Positions 1 through 5,505 of a stretch of 5,505 nt of DNA are shown here, piece after piece. The notes beneath the pieces are model-generated. The model made no database searches, had not been told where the DNA came from, and worked only from the letters and a program-made list of their open reading frames with translations. Position 1 is the stretch's first letter, and every line of letters starts with the position of its first letter. This DNA comes from CAYQMF01 sp964418595. Its GTDB lineage: Bacteria; Planctomycetota; UBA1135; UBA2386. Made by a program: the position numbers and the translations under genes. The DNA lies in assembly GCA_964418595.1 (NCBI GenBank), contig CAYQMF010000206.1:1-5505 (forward strand). The letters run 5' to 3'.

Positions 1-110
1 TCGCCGAGTCGGGGATCGAGCCGCTCGAACTGAGCATGCGGCACGCGAGCCTCGAGGACGTGTTCGTGTCGCTGACCGGCCGGCACCTGCGCGACGGGGA
101 GGCATCGTGA
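1..110 (+). CDS. ABC-2 type transporter ATP-binding protein, C-terminal end only (partial)
   Basis: Only the last 35 codons are present. The complete reading frame starts at base 3 and stops with TGA at 108-110. The visible tail contains SLEDVFVSLTGRHLRDG, the usual ending of ABC-2 type (drug/multidrug/NatA-like) ATPases, where a 'LEDVFLxLTGR' signature lies just before the C terminus. The Walker and signature motifs lie upstream of the window and cannot be checked. The protein would hydrolyse ATP on the cytoplasmic face and drive the permease encoded by the next gene, whose start codon overlaps this stop. The family assignment rests on this tail plus the adjacent permease; the substrate is unknown. 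Confidence 0.85.
   Translation, partial: AESGIEPLELSMRHASLEDVFVSLTGRHLRDGEAS
96..102 (+). promoter_or_regulatory. Shine-Dalgarno site of the ABC-2 permease gene
   Basis: The sequence GGGGAGG lies inside the end of the ATPase gene. It is 7 bases from ATG at 110 but only 4 bases from the alternative GTG at 107. The spacing favours ATG 110 as the true start, giving a TGATG stop/start overlap typical of translational coupling. Confidence 0.7.
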
Positions 111-1156
111 TGCGCGCCCGCGTCGCCATGGCGGTCGCGCGCGCGACCCTGCGCGAGTTCTGGCGCACGCCGGAGGCGGTGTTCTGGAGCTTCGGGTTCC
201 CGCTGGCGATGGCGCTCGTGCTCGGCGTCGCGTTCTCCGCGCAGCACCCGAGTCCCGTGCGCGTGCTCGTGGTGGGGAGCGACACGACCGCCGCCGTGCG
301 CCATCTCGAGAAGGACGATCGGCTGCACGTCGAGGCCGCCGATGCCGCTGCCGCCGACCGTGCCCTCACCCTGGGCGCGGCCGACGTGGTGGTGCATCCG
401 GTGCCCGGGGCCAACGGTGCGGAAGGCTTCGAGCTGCACTACGACCCGACGCGTCCCGACGCCGAACTCGCCGACCTGTTGGTACGACGGGCGCTGCAGA
501 CCGGCGCCGGGCAGGTCGATCCCGCGCCGATCACGTTGACGCCGGTGTCGCGTCCGGGCGCGCGCTACATCGACTTCCTCATCCCGGGGCTGGTCGGACT
601 CAACCTGATGGGGATGGGGTTGTTCGGCGTCGGCTTCACGCTCGTGCAGATGCGCGTGCGGCGCTCGCTGCGCCGGCTGGCGGTGACCCCGATGGGACAC
701 GGCGAGTTCTTCGCCGGCTTCCTGCTGACGCGCATCGCGCTGGCGGTGCCGGCTGCGCTCGTGGTGGTGGCGTTCGGGATGCTCACCTTCGGCGTGCCGC
801 TGTACGGCACGTGGGGCGGCTTCCTGCTCCTCGTCGTGGCCGGCGGCGTCGCGTTCAGCGGACTCGGTGCGCTGGCGGCCAGCCGCGTCGCCAGCATCGA
901 GGCCGCGAGCGGGATCATGAACGTCGTCCAGCTCCCGCTGTGGCTGCTGGGCGGCGTGTTCTTCAGCAACCAGCGCTTCCCGGGCTTCGTGCAGACGGCC
1001 GTCGACCTGCTGCCGATGTCGGCGCTCACCGCCGGCCTGCGCGCGGTGATGCTCGAAGGCGGTGGCGTCGTGTCCGTGCTCGTTCCGGCCGGTGCCCTCC
1101 TCCTGTTCGGACTGGTCTGCCTGGGGATCGCCCTGCGGGTCTTCCGCTGGTCCTGA
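110..1156 (+). CDS. ABC-2 type transporter permease
   Basis: This 348-residue integral membrane protein is the channel half of an ABC-2 exporter. It has one N-terminal helix (about residues 24-43), then a polar region of about 105 residues that is probably extracytoplasmic. The family hallmark YIDFLIPG follows at 153-160, and then five more helices at about 156-180, 203-228, 236-258, 268-285 and 320-343. A basic loop RRSLRRLAVTP (about 184-194), between the second and third helices, matches the cytoplasmic coupling region of the family. The PLWLLGGVFF stretch (276-285) is also typical. ATG 110 was chosen because of its Shine-Dalgarno spacing; GTG 107 would add one residue. The ATPase gene immediately upstream overlaps this start, so the two should form one operon and complex. 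Substrate cannot be read from the sequence; this family exports drugs, lipids, polysaccharides and peptides. Length and architecture are normal, with no sign of damage. Confidence 0.93.
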   Translation: MRARVAMAVARATLREFWRTPEAVFWSFGFPLAMALVLGVAFSAQHPSPVRVLVVGSDTTAAVRHLEKDDRLHVEAADAAAADRALTLGAADVVVHPVPGANGAEGFELHYDPTRPDAELADLLVRRALQTGAGQVDPAPITLTPVSRPGARYIDFLIPGLVGLNLMGMGLFGVGFTLVQMRVRRSLRRLAVTPMGHGEFFAGFLLTRIALAVPAALVVVAFGMLTFGVPLYGTWGGFLLLVVAGGVAFSGLGALAASRVASIEAASGIMNVVQLPLWLLGGVFFSNQRFPGFVQTAVDLLPMSALTAGLRAVMLEGGGVVSVLVPAGALLLFGLVCLGIALRVFRWS

Positions 1157-1213
1157 CCGGACGGTTTCCGTAACTGCGGCGCTCCGCGCCCCTCTCCCCG
1201 AGCCACCTCACCC
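1157..1213 (+). other. 57-base intergenic gap, C-rich leader, no clear signals
   Basis: This spacer separates the ABC exporter pair from the fused membrane protein gene. It holds a short GGCGC-TCC-GCGCC inverted repeat (1178-1190) followed by a pyrimidine-rich tract (CCCTCTCCCC). There is no T-run, so it is not a convincing intrinsic terminator. No Shine-Dalgarno site precedes ATG 1214 and no good -35/-10 pair is visible. TAACTG at 1171 is at best a weak -10. The gap could hold a poorly conserved promoter or simply be an operon spacer. Confidence 0.5.
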
Positions 1214-3646
1214 ATGACTTCGGCCGTCCCCGCGGTGCCCTCGCCCCTGCCGACGCGCGCGCGCTTCACGCCGGCCGTGCTCCTGTTGTTCGTCGGCAGC
1301 GGCTGCGCGGCGCTGGTGTACGAGGTGGTGTGGTTCCACCTCCTGCGCCTCGTGGTCGGCGGGTCGGCGGTGTCGCTGGGGTTCCTGCTCGGCAGCTTCA
1401 TGGGGGGGATGTGCCTCGGCAGCCTGCTGTTGCCGCGCCTGCTGGCACGATCGCGCCACCCGCTGCGCGTGTACGCGCTCCTCGAGCTGGGGATCGCCGG
1501 CTGCGGCCTGCTGATGCCGATCGCCCTGCCGTGGCTCGGTGGCCTGTACACGGAGCTGTCCGGCGGGGCTGGCGGATTCATCTGGCGCGGGGCGGTGTGC
1601 GCGCTGGCGCTCCTGCCGCCCACGATCCTCATGGGGGCGACGTTGCCCGCGATCGCGCGCTGGATGGACACCAGCCGCAGCGGCATCGCGTCGATGGGGA
1701 TGTTCTACGGTGCCAACATCGTCGGCGCGGTCGCGGGCACCCTGCTCGCGGGGTTCTACCTGCTGCGTGTGTACGACACCGTCGTGGCCACGCGCGTGGC
1801 GGCGATGATCAACCTGGTCATCGCCGTCGTGGCGTTGGCGCTGGCGGGCGGCGAGAGGTTTGCGCCGCCGGAGACGCCGGCGGACACCGGGCGTGCGCCG
1901 CGCGCGGCGCGCGTGGTGTACCTCGCGATCGCCCTGTCGGGGTTGACCGCGCTCGGCGCGCAGGTGGTGTGGACGCGCCTGTTGTCGCTCCTGTTCGGCG
2001 CGTCGGTGTACACGTTCTCGCTCATCCTCGCCGTGTTCCTGGTCGGGCTCGGCATCGGCAGCACGTGGGGCGCGCGCAAGGCGGCGCGCACGGAGCGGGC
2101 CGGTCGGTGGTTCGCGGCGTGTCAGTTGCTGCTCGCCCCGGCGCTGCTCTACAGCGCGTTCGTGATCACGAAGGTGATCCCGTACGGGGAGCCGACCTAC
2201 ATCTTCCAGCCGATCGTGTACGAGAACATGGCGCTGCGCTACCCGTGGGACTTCGGGCGCTGCATGCTCGCGATCCTGCCGGGGCCGATCCTGTGGGGGG
2301 CGAGCTTCCCACTGGCGCTCGCGGCGGCTGGTGCGGGACACCGCGACGCCGGGCGGCTGGTCGGTGGGATCTCGGCCGCAAACACCGTGGGCTGCATCGC
2401 CGGTGCCTTGGGCGTGAGCCTCTCGGTGCCCCTGCTCGGCGGGATGCAGGCCGTGCAGCAGTGGCTGCTGCTCGTCGCGGGCGCGACCGGCGTGCTCGCG
2501 CTGCTCTTCGCACCGACCCCGAAGCCGGGATCTCTGGCGCGCCTGCGCGTGGTCGTCCTGTGCCTGCCCCTGCTCGCGGCGGTGCCCGTGCTCGCGTGGA
2601 TCGTGCCGCCGGTCCCCAACGGCCTGATCGGCTACGGTCGCACGCTGAAGGACTGGCACGCGCCGGTCGAGTACCTCTACCGCGCCGAGGGCGTGAGCGC
2701 GTCGGTGGCGGTCACCAAGGAGAACGACGAACTCAGCTTCCACGTCAGCGGCAAGGTCGTGGCGTCGACGCAGCGGATCGACATGCGCCTGCAGCGGATG
2801 CTGGCGCACCTGCCGTCGCTGGTCCACGGCCGGCCACACAAGGTGCTGATCGTCGGCTGCGGCGCGGCGGTGACCGCGGGGACCTTCGTCGACTACCCGG
2901 AGGTCGAGCGCATCGTCGTGTGCGAGATCGAGCCGAAGGTGGTGGAGGGCGCGCGCGAGTTCCTGCGCGTCGCCAACCGTGGCGTGCTGGACGATCCGCG
3001 CACGGAGGTCGTGTTCGACGACGCCCGCCACTTCCTGGCGCAGACGCACGAGAAGTTCGACATCATCACGTCCGATCCCATCCACCCGTGGGTGCGCGGC
3101 GCGGCGGCGCTCTACTCGGCGGAGTACTACGACATCGTCAAGCAGCACCTCACGCCCGGCGGGATGGTGACGCAGTGGGTGCCGCTCTACCAGACCGACG
3201 AGGCGTCGGTGAAGAGCCAGGTCGGCACGTTCTTCCGTGCGTTCCCGGAAGGCACGATCTGGAACAGCGACCTCGACGAGGTCGGCTACGACGTGGTGCT
3301 GATGGCGAGGGTCGGTCCGATGGTGATCGACGTGGACGCCATCGACGAACGCCTCTACGAGACGCACCCGGTGCGCGCGTCGCTCGAGGAAGTGGACCTC
3401 GGCACCGCCGTGCGCCTGCTGTCCACCTACTGCGGGCGGGCGAGCGATCTCGGGCCGTGGCTCGCCGATGCACAGCTCAACGAGGACGTCGGCCTCAAGC
3501 TGCAGTACCTGGCCGGGCTCCGCCTCGACCTGTATCGGGACGCCGAGATCTACGGTGCGATGAAGAAGCACTTCCGCTACCCCGACGGGCTGTTCCGCGT
3601 GTCGGAGGGGCTGGAGCAGGACCTGCGGCAGGCGCTCGCCAAGTGA
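1214..3646 (+). CDS. Fused membrane transporter-like / spermidine-synthase-like protein
   Basis: The 810-residue product has a membrane half (residues about 20-466, roughly 13 predicted helices) and a soluble C-terminal SAM-fold half. The membrane part is an internal duplication: residues 29-70 resemble 242-283, both carrying a VVW...LL pattern, and the MGATLP and GANIVG segments at 140-171 resemble WGASFP and AANTVG at 361-393. The soluble part opens with a small beta region containing HVSGKVVAST, LQRMLAHLP (about 510-535). It continues with a nucleotide-binding loop VGCGAAVTAG (547-556), the acidic end of strand 2 CEIEP (570-574), DDARHF (602-607) and SDPIHPW (620-626). The C-terminal tail has DLGPWLADAQLNED, typical of this family. 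Proteins of this type are annotated as fused MFS/spermidine synthase, but their reaction is not established. The acidic residues that bind and activate the amine in true spermidine synthases seem to be replaced here (A551, H624). ATG 1214 is the only start before the first helix. The dimethylargininase gene begins 8-11 bases downstream. Confidence 0.9.
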   Translation: MTSAVPAVPSPLPTRARFTPAVLLLFVGSGCAALVYEVVWFHLLRLVVGGSAVSLGFLLGSFMGGMCLGSLLLPRLLARSRHPLRVYALLELGIAGCGLLMPIALPWLGGLYTELSGGAGGFIWRGAVCALALLPPTILMGATLPAIARWMDTSRSGIASMGMFYGANIVGAVAGTLLAGFYLLRVYDTVVATRVAAMINLVIAVVALALAGGERFAPPETPADTGRAPRAARVVYLAIALSGLTALGAQVVWTRLLSLLFGASVYTFSLILAVFLVGLGIGSTWGARKAARTERAGRWFAACQLLLAPALLYSAFVITKVIPYGEPTYIFQPIVYENMALRYPWDFGRCMLAILPGPILWGASFPLALAAAGAGHRDAGRLVGGISAANTVGCIAGALGVSLSVPLLGGMQAVQQWLLLVAGATGVLALLFAPTPKPGSLARLRVVVLCLPLLAAVPVLAWIVPPVPNGLIGYGRTLKDWHAPVEYLYRAEGVSASVAVTKENDELSFHVSGKVVASTQRIDMRLQRMLAHLPSLVHGRPHKVLIVGCGAAVTAGTFVDYPEVERIVVCEIEPKVVEGAREFLRVANRGVLDDPRTEVVFDDARHFLAQTHEKFDIITSDPIHPWVRGAAALYSAEYYDIVKQHLTPGGMVTQWVPLYQTDEASVKSQVGTFFRAFPEGTIWNSDLDEVGYDVVLMARVGPMVIDVDAIDERLYETHPVRASLEEVDLGTAVRLLSTYCGRASDLGPWLADAQLNEDVGLKLQYLAGLRLDLYRDAEIYGAMKKHFRYPDGLFRVSEGLEQDLRQALAK

Positions 3647-3653
3647 GACCTGC

Positions 3654-4427
3654 GTGGTGACGCGCGTGCTCGCCCTCACCCACGCGGTCGGCGCGGCGCT
3701 GGCGCGCTGCGAGCTGACCTTCGTGGCGCGGGCGCCGATCGACGTCGACGTGGCGCGCGCGCAGCACGCCGCCTACCGGCGGGCGTTGCAGGCGTGTGGG
3801 GCGGAGGTGCGCGTCGTCGACGTCAGCCCCGACTGCCCCGACGCCGTGTTCGTGGAAGACGCGGTGGTGGCGCTGCACGATCGCGCGATCCTCACGCGCA
3901 TGGGCGTGGCGTCGCGACGCGGGGAGGTCGACAACCTGGCCCCCATGGTCGCCGCGCACCGGCCGCTGCTCCGCATCGATGCGCCCGCGACCCTCGAAGG
4001 CGGCGACGTGCTGCGGGTCGGGCGCACGCTGTACGTCGGGCGGTCGCCGCGCACCGACGCGGCCGGGATCGCCGCGCTCGCGCGGCACGCCGAGCCCGCC
4101 GGCTACCGCGTCGTGCCGGTCGAAGTGCACGGGTGTCTGCACCTGAAGACCGGCTGCACCGCGCTCGACGCGGAGACCCTGCTCGCCAACCGTGCCTGGG
4201 TCGACACCGCGGCGTTCGCGGGCATGCGCGTGGTCGAGGTCGATGCCCGCGAGCCGTTCGGCGCCAACACCCTGACCGTCGGCGGCACGACCCTCGTCTC
4301 CGCTGCGCACCCGCGCACCGCGGCGCGCCTCGACGCGCTGGGGGTCCGGCTGCTCGTTGTCGACATCGCCGAACTGGAGAAGGCCGAGGCCGGGCTGACG
4401 TGCCTGAGCGTGCTGCTCGACGCGTAG
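3654..4427 (+). CDS. ddaH: Dimethylargininase (N(G),N(G)-dimethylarginine dimethylaminohydrolase)
   Basis: This enzyme of the pentein (guanidine-modifying) superfamily hydrolyses asymmetric dimethylarginine or monomethylarginine to citrulline plus an amine, in the cytoplasm. All key positions known from the Pseudomonas aeruginosa enzyme can be placed: D63, E68 and D69 in DAVFVED, R88 in ASRRGE, E115 in LEGGD, R133 in SPRT, the general-base H163 in HLKTG, and the nucleophile C250 in GLTCLS near the C terminus. The 257-residue length fits the bacterial family. Two GTG codons in tandem (3654 and 3657) can start it; choosing the second removes one residue. Only a weak GAGA-type ribosome site lies upstream. 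The start is 8-11 bases after the stop of the fused membrane protein gene, so co-transcription is likely. A related hydrolase acting on another guanidine compound (for example arginine deiminase-like activity) is possible, but the residue set fits DDAH best. Confidence 0.9.
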   Translation: MVTRVLALTHAVGAALARCELTFVARAPIDVDVARAQHAAYRRALQACGAEVRVVDVSPDCPDAVFVEDAVVALHDRAILTRMGVASRRGEVDNLAPMVAAHRPLLRIDAPATLEGGDVLRVGRTLYVGRSPRTDAAGIAALARHAEPAGYRVVPVEVHGCLHLKTGCTALDAETLLANRAWVDTAAFAGMRVVEVDAREPFGANTLTVGGTTLVSAAHPRTAARLDALGVRLLVVDIAELEKAEAGLTCLSVLLDA

Positions 4428-4497
4428 GCGTTCTCTCTTCCCGGTGTGCTCCGTCCTCTGTGGTTCGCCTTCCCCAGCGGCTACATTCGCGCCCCGC
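4428..4497 (+). other. 70-base intergenic region, probable promoter region of the epimerase-carboxylase unit
   Basis: The spacer between the DDAH stop and the epimerase start is pyrimidine-rich, unlike the coding sequence around it. It contains no hairpin with a T-run, so no intrinsic terminator for the upstream genes is visible. Its 3' end carries a -10-like TACATT, described separately, and no Shine-Dalgarno sequence. It is the largest gap in the window. Confidence 0.5.
4482..4487 (+). promoter_or_regulatory. Candidate -10 element (TACATT) just upstream of the epimerase start
   Basis: TACATT matches 4 of 6 consensus -10 bases, including the key T-A----T positions, and stands out in a GC-rich spacer. 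It ends 10 bases before ATG 4498, so transcription would begin about 0-4 bases from the start codon and give a leaderless or nearly leaderless mRNA. No convincing -35 hexamer lies 16-18 bases upstream. The absence of a Shine-Dalgarno site before ATG 4498 supports this reading. It remains a prediction. Confidence 0.45.
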
Positions 4498-4902
4498 ATG
4501 ATCCAAGCGTTGCACCACATCGCCGTGGCGGTCGAGTCGATCGACGCGGTCCTGCCCCGGTGGGTCGACGGCCTCGGGCTGAAGCTCGAAGGGCGCGAAG
4601 ACGTTCCCACGGAGCAGGTCCGGGTCGCGATCCTCCGCGCCGGCACGACCCGCATCGAGCTCGTCGAGCCCCTCGGCGCGGACTCGCCCCTCGTCAAGTT
4701 CCTGCAGAAGCGCGGGCCCGGGTTGCACCACCTCGCCTTCCAGGTGGGCGACACCGGCAAGGTCATGAAGGTCCTCGCCGGCGGCGGCGCACCGCTGTTG
4801 TCGGATGCGCCCAAGCCCGGCGCGCACGGCACCAAGGTCGCGTTCGTGCATCCGAAGTGGCTCGGCGGGGTGCTCGCGGAGCTGGTGGAGGTCGGCAAGT
4901 GA
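4498..4902 (+). CDS. mce: Methylmalonyl-CoA epimerase
   Basis: The 134-residue protein is a vicinal-oxygen-chelate (glyoxalase-fold) metalloenzyme. It interconverts the (S) and (R) isomers of methylmalonyl-CoA between propionyl-CoA carboxylase and methylmalonyl-CoA mutase. Two VOC repeats are visible: LHHIAVAV near the N terminus and GLHHLAFQV at 75-83. Probable metal ligands are H7, H78 and E128 (in LAELVEV), with E54 in RIELVEP at the position held by Gln in the Propionibacterium enzyme. The SPLVKFLQKRGPG segment (about 63-75) before the second His motif is characteristic of the epimerase rather than other VOC proteins. ATG 4498 gives the usual family length and puts the first motif at the N terminus. 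An upstream in-frame GTG at 4444 would add 18 residues unlike the family and was not used. The carboxyltransferase gene overlaps the stop by four bases, which supports the role. Confidence 0.93.
   Translation: MIQALHHIAVAVESIDAVLPRWVDGLGLKLEGREDVPTEQVRVAILRAGTTRIELVEPLGADSPLVKFLQKRGPGLHHLAFQVGDTGKVMKVLAGGGAPLLSDAPKPGAHGTKVAFVHPKWLGGVLAELVEVGK
4887..4891 (+). promoter_or_regulatory. Shine-Dalgarno site of the carboxyltransferase gene
   Basis: GGAGG lies within the last codons of the epimerase gene, 7 bases before GTG 4899. This spacing decides the start: the in-frame ATG at 4929 has only a GAAGG two bases away, which is too close. It implies translational coupling to the epimerase through the GTGA overlap. 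Confidence 0.75.
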
Positions 4903-5505
4903 CGACGCCCCTCGAACGGCTGAAGGCGATGGGCGCGCAGGCGCTGCAAGGCGGCGGTGCCGCGCGCCTCGAGGCGCAGCGCAAGCGCGGCAAGCTCACC
5001 GCGCGCGAGCGCATCGACCTGCTGGTCGACCCGGGCTCGTTCACGGAGATGGATCGCTTCGTCACGCAGCGCTGTCTCGACTTCGGGATGGCCAGCGAGA
5101 AGAACCAGATCCTCGGCGACGGCGTGGTGACCGGCACGGCGCGCGTCGACGGCCGGCCCATCGGGCTGTTCAGCCAGGACTTCACCGTGTTCGGCGGGTC
5201 CTTGTCGGAGACCTACGCCGCCAAGATCTGCAAGCTGATGGATGCCTGCCTCAAGCTCGGCATCCCGGTGATCGGCATCAACGACTCCGGCGGTGCGCGC
5301 ATCCAGGAAGGCGTGGCGTCGCTGGCCGGCTACTCGGACATCTTCCTCCGCAACACGCTCAGCTCCGGGGTCGTGCCGCAGATCAGCGTGATCATGGGGC
5401 CGTGCGCGGGAGGCGCCGTCTACTCGCCGTCGATCACCGACTTCGTGTTCATGGTCGAGGGCACGAGCTTCATGCACATCACCGGGCCCGACGTGGTCAA
5501 GACGG
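4899..5505 (+). CDS. Acyl-CoA carboxylase carboxyltransferase (beta) subunit, propionyl-CoA carboxylase-like (5' part)
   Basis: The first 202 codons are present; the frame runs open off the window end. Family members are usually about 510-530 residues, so some 40% is visible. The protein transfers the carboxyl group from carboxybiotin to an acyl-CoA, most likely propionyl-CoA. Visible hallmarks are the N-terminal RKRGKLTARERIDLLVDPGSF, FGGSLSE (98-104), the CoA-site stretch INDSGGARIQEG (127-138), the oxyanion-type GPCAGGAVYSP (167-177) and the MHITGPDVVKT segment at the window edge. It starts at GTG 4899, overlapping the epimerase stop by four bases (GTGA), with a well-spaced GGAGG upstream. 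Pairing with methylmalonyl-CoA epimerase favours propionyl-CoA carboxylase beta (PccB) or a methylmalonyl-CoA decarboxylase/transcarboxylase alpha subunit (MmdA). The available N-terminal part cannot separate these or exclude another acyl-CoA substrate. The biotin carboxylase and biotin carrier parts are not in this window. Confidence 0.92.
   Translation, partial: MTTPLERLKAMGAQALQGGGAARLEAQRKRGKLTARERIDLLVDPGSFTEMDRFVTQRCLDFGMASEKNQILGDGVVTGTARVDGRPIGLFSQDFTVFGGSLSETYAAKICKLMDACLKLGIPVIGINDSGGARIQEGVASLAGYSDIFLRNTLSSGVVPQISVIMGPCAGGAVYSPSITDFVFMVEGTSFMHITGPDVVKT

Noticed and set aside
1178..1190. Inverted repeat GGCGC-TCC-GCGCC between the ABC permease and the fused gene, considered as a terminator.
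   Set aside because: The stem is only 5 bp and is followed by C-rich sequence rather than a T-run. Such short GC repeats are expected by chance at this base composition.
1330..3660. A 776-codon frame on the plus strand in another phase of the fused membrane protein gene.
   Set aside because: Arg/Ala/Gly-rich translation without helices or motifs. The overlapping frame at 1214-3646 has conserved membrane and SAM-fold motifs.
1208..3679. An 823-codon open frame on the minus strand, antisense to the fused membrane protein gene.
   Set aside because: Its translation is dominated by Arg, His, Gln, Asp and Ala, with no recognisable domain or hydrophobic pattern. It arises because GC-ending codons on the plus strand suppress stops on the opposite strand. 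The plus-strand gene has clear family motifs throughout.
4444..4497. N-terminal extension of the epimerase from GTG 4444 (18 extra residues).
   Set aside because: The extension has no family similarity, no ribosome site, and would cover the -10-like element. ATG 4498 gives the normal family length.
4929..4931. ATG as an alternative start for the carboxyltransferase.
   Set aside because: The nearest purine-rich site is only two bases away, whereas GTG 4899 has GGAGG at 7 bases and a typical stop/start overlap.
3495..5477. A 660-codon open frame on the minus strand spanning the DDAH, epimerase and carboxyltransferase genes.
   Set aside because: It crosses three well-supported plus-strand genes and their intergenic gap, has biased low-complexity composition, and shows no family motif. 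It is a high-GC shadow.

Overview
The window is about 70% G+C and densely coded on the + strand only: six genes, two of them cut by the window edges, and no intergenic gap longer than 70 bases. No RNA gene, mobile element, CRISPR array or long repeat was seen. The G/C-ending codons, the mix of GTG and ATG starts, and a first-gene start without a Shine-Dalgarno site suggest a high-GC, environmental-type bacterium. Gemmatimonadota, Myxococcota or a similar phylum are possible, but the sequence alone does not fix the taxon.

Bases 1-1156 hold the 3' end of an ABC-2 type ATPase gene and its overlapping membrane permease gene, together a standard ABC-2 exporter pair. After a 57-base gap, bases 1214-3646 encode an 810-residue membrane protein. 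It joins a duplicated multi-helix transporter-like half to a C-terminal spermidine-synthase-like (SAM-fold) domain. Eight to eleven bases downstream starts a dimethylargininase (DDAH, 3654/3657-4427) with all expected catalytic residues, so these two genes are probably co-transcribed. After a 70-base gap with a -10-like element close to the start codon come methylmalonyl-CoA epimerase (4498-4902) and, overlapping it by four bases, the N-terminal part of a biotin-dependent acyl-CoA carboxylase carboxyltransferase subunit (4899 to the window end). The last two together point to propionyl-CoA/methylmalonyl-CoA metabolism.

Most of this is recognisable housekeeping or accessory metabolism, and I do not see a clear new defence or mobile system. 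The points most worth a second look are: (1) the spermidine-synthase-like domain appears to have lost the acidic residues that define aminopropyltransferases, so its chemistry is unknown; (2) it is tightly linked to a DDAH gene; (3) the two apparent first genes (1214 and 4498) lack Shine-Dalgarno sites while two overlapping downstream genes (110 and 4899) have good ones, which suggests leaderless or near-leaderless initiation for the former.
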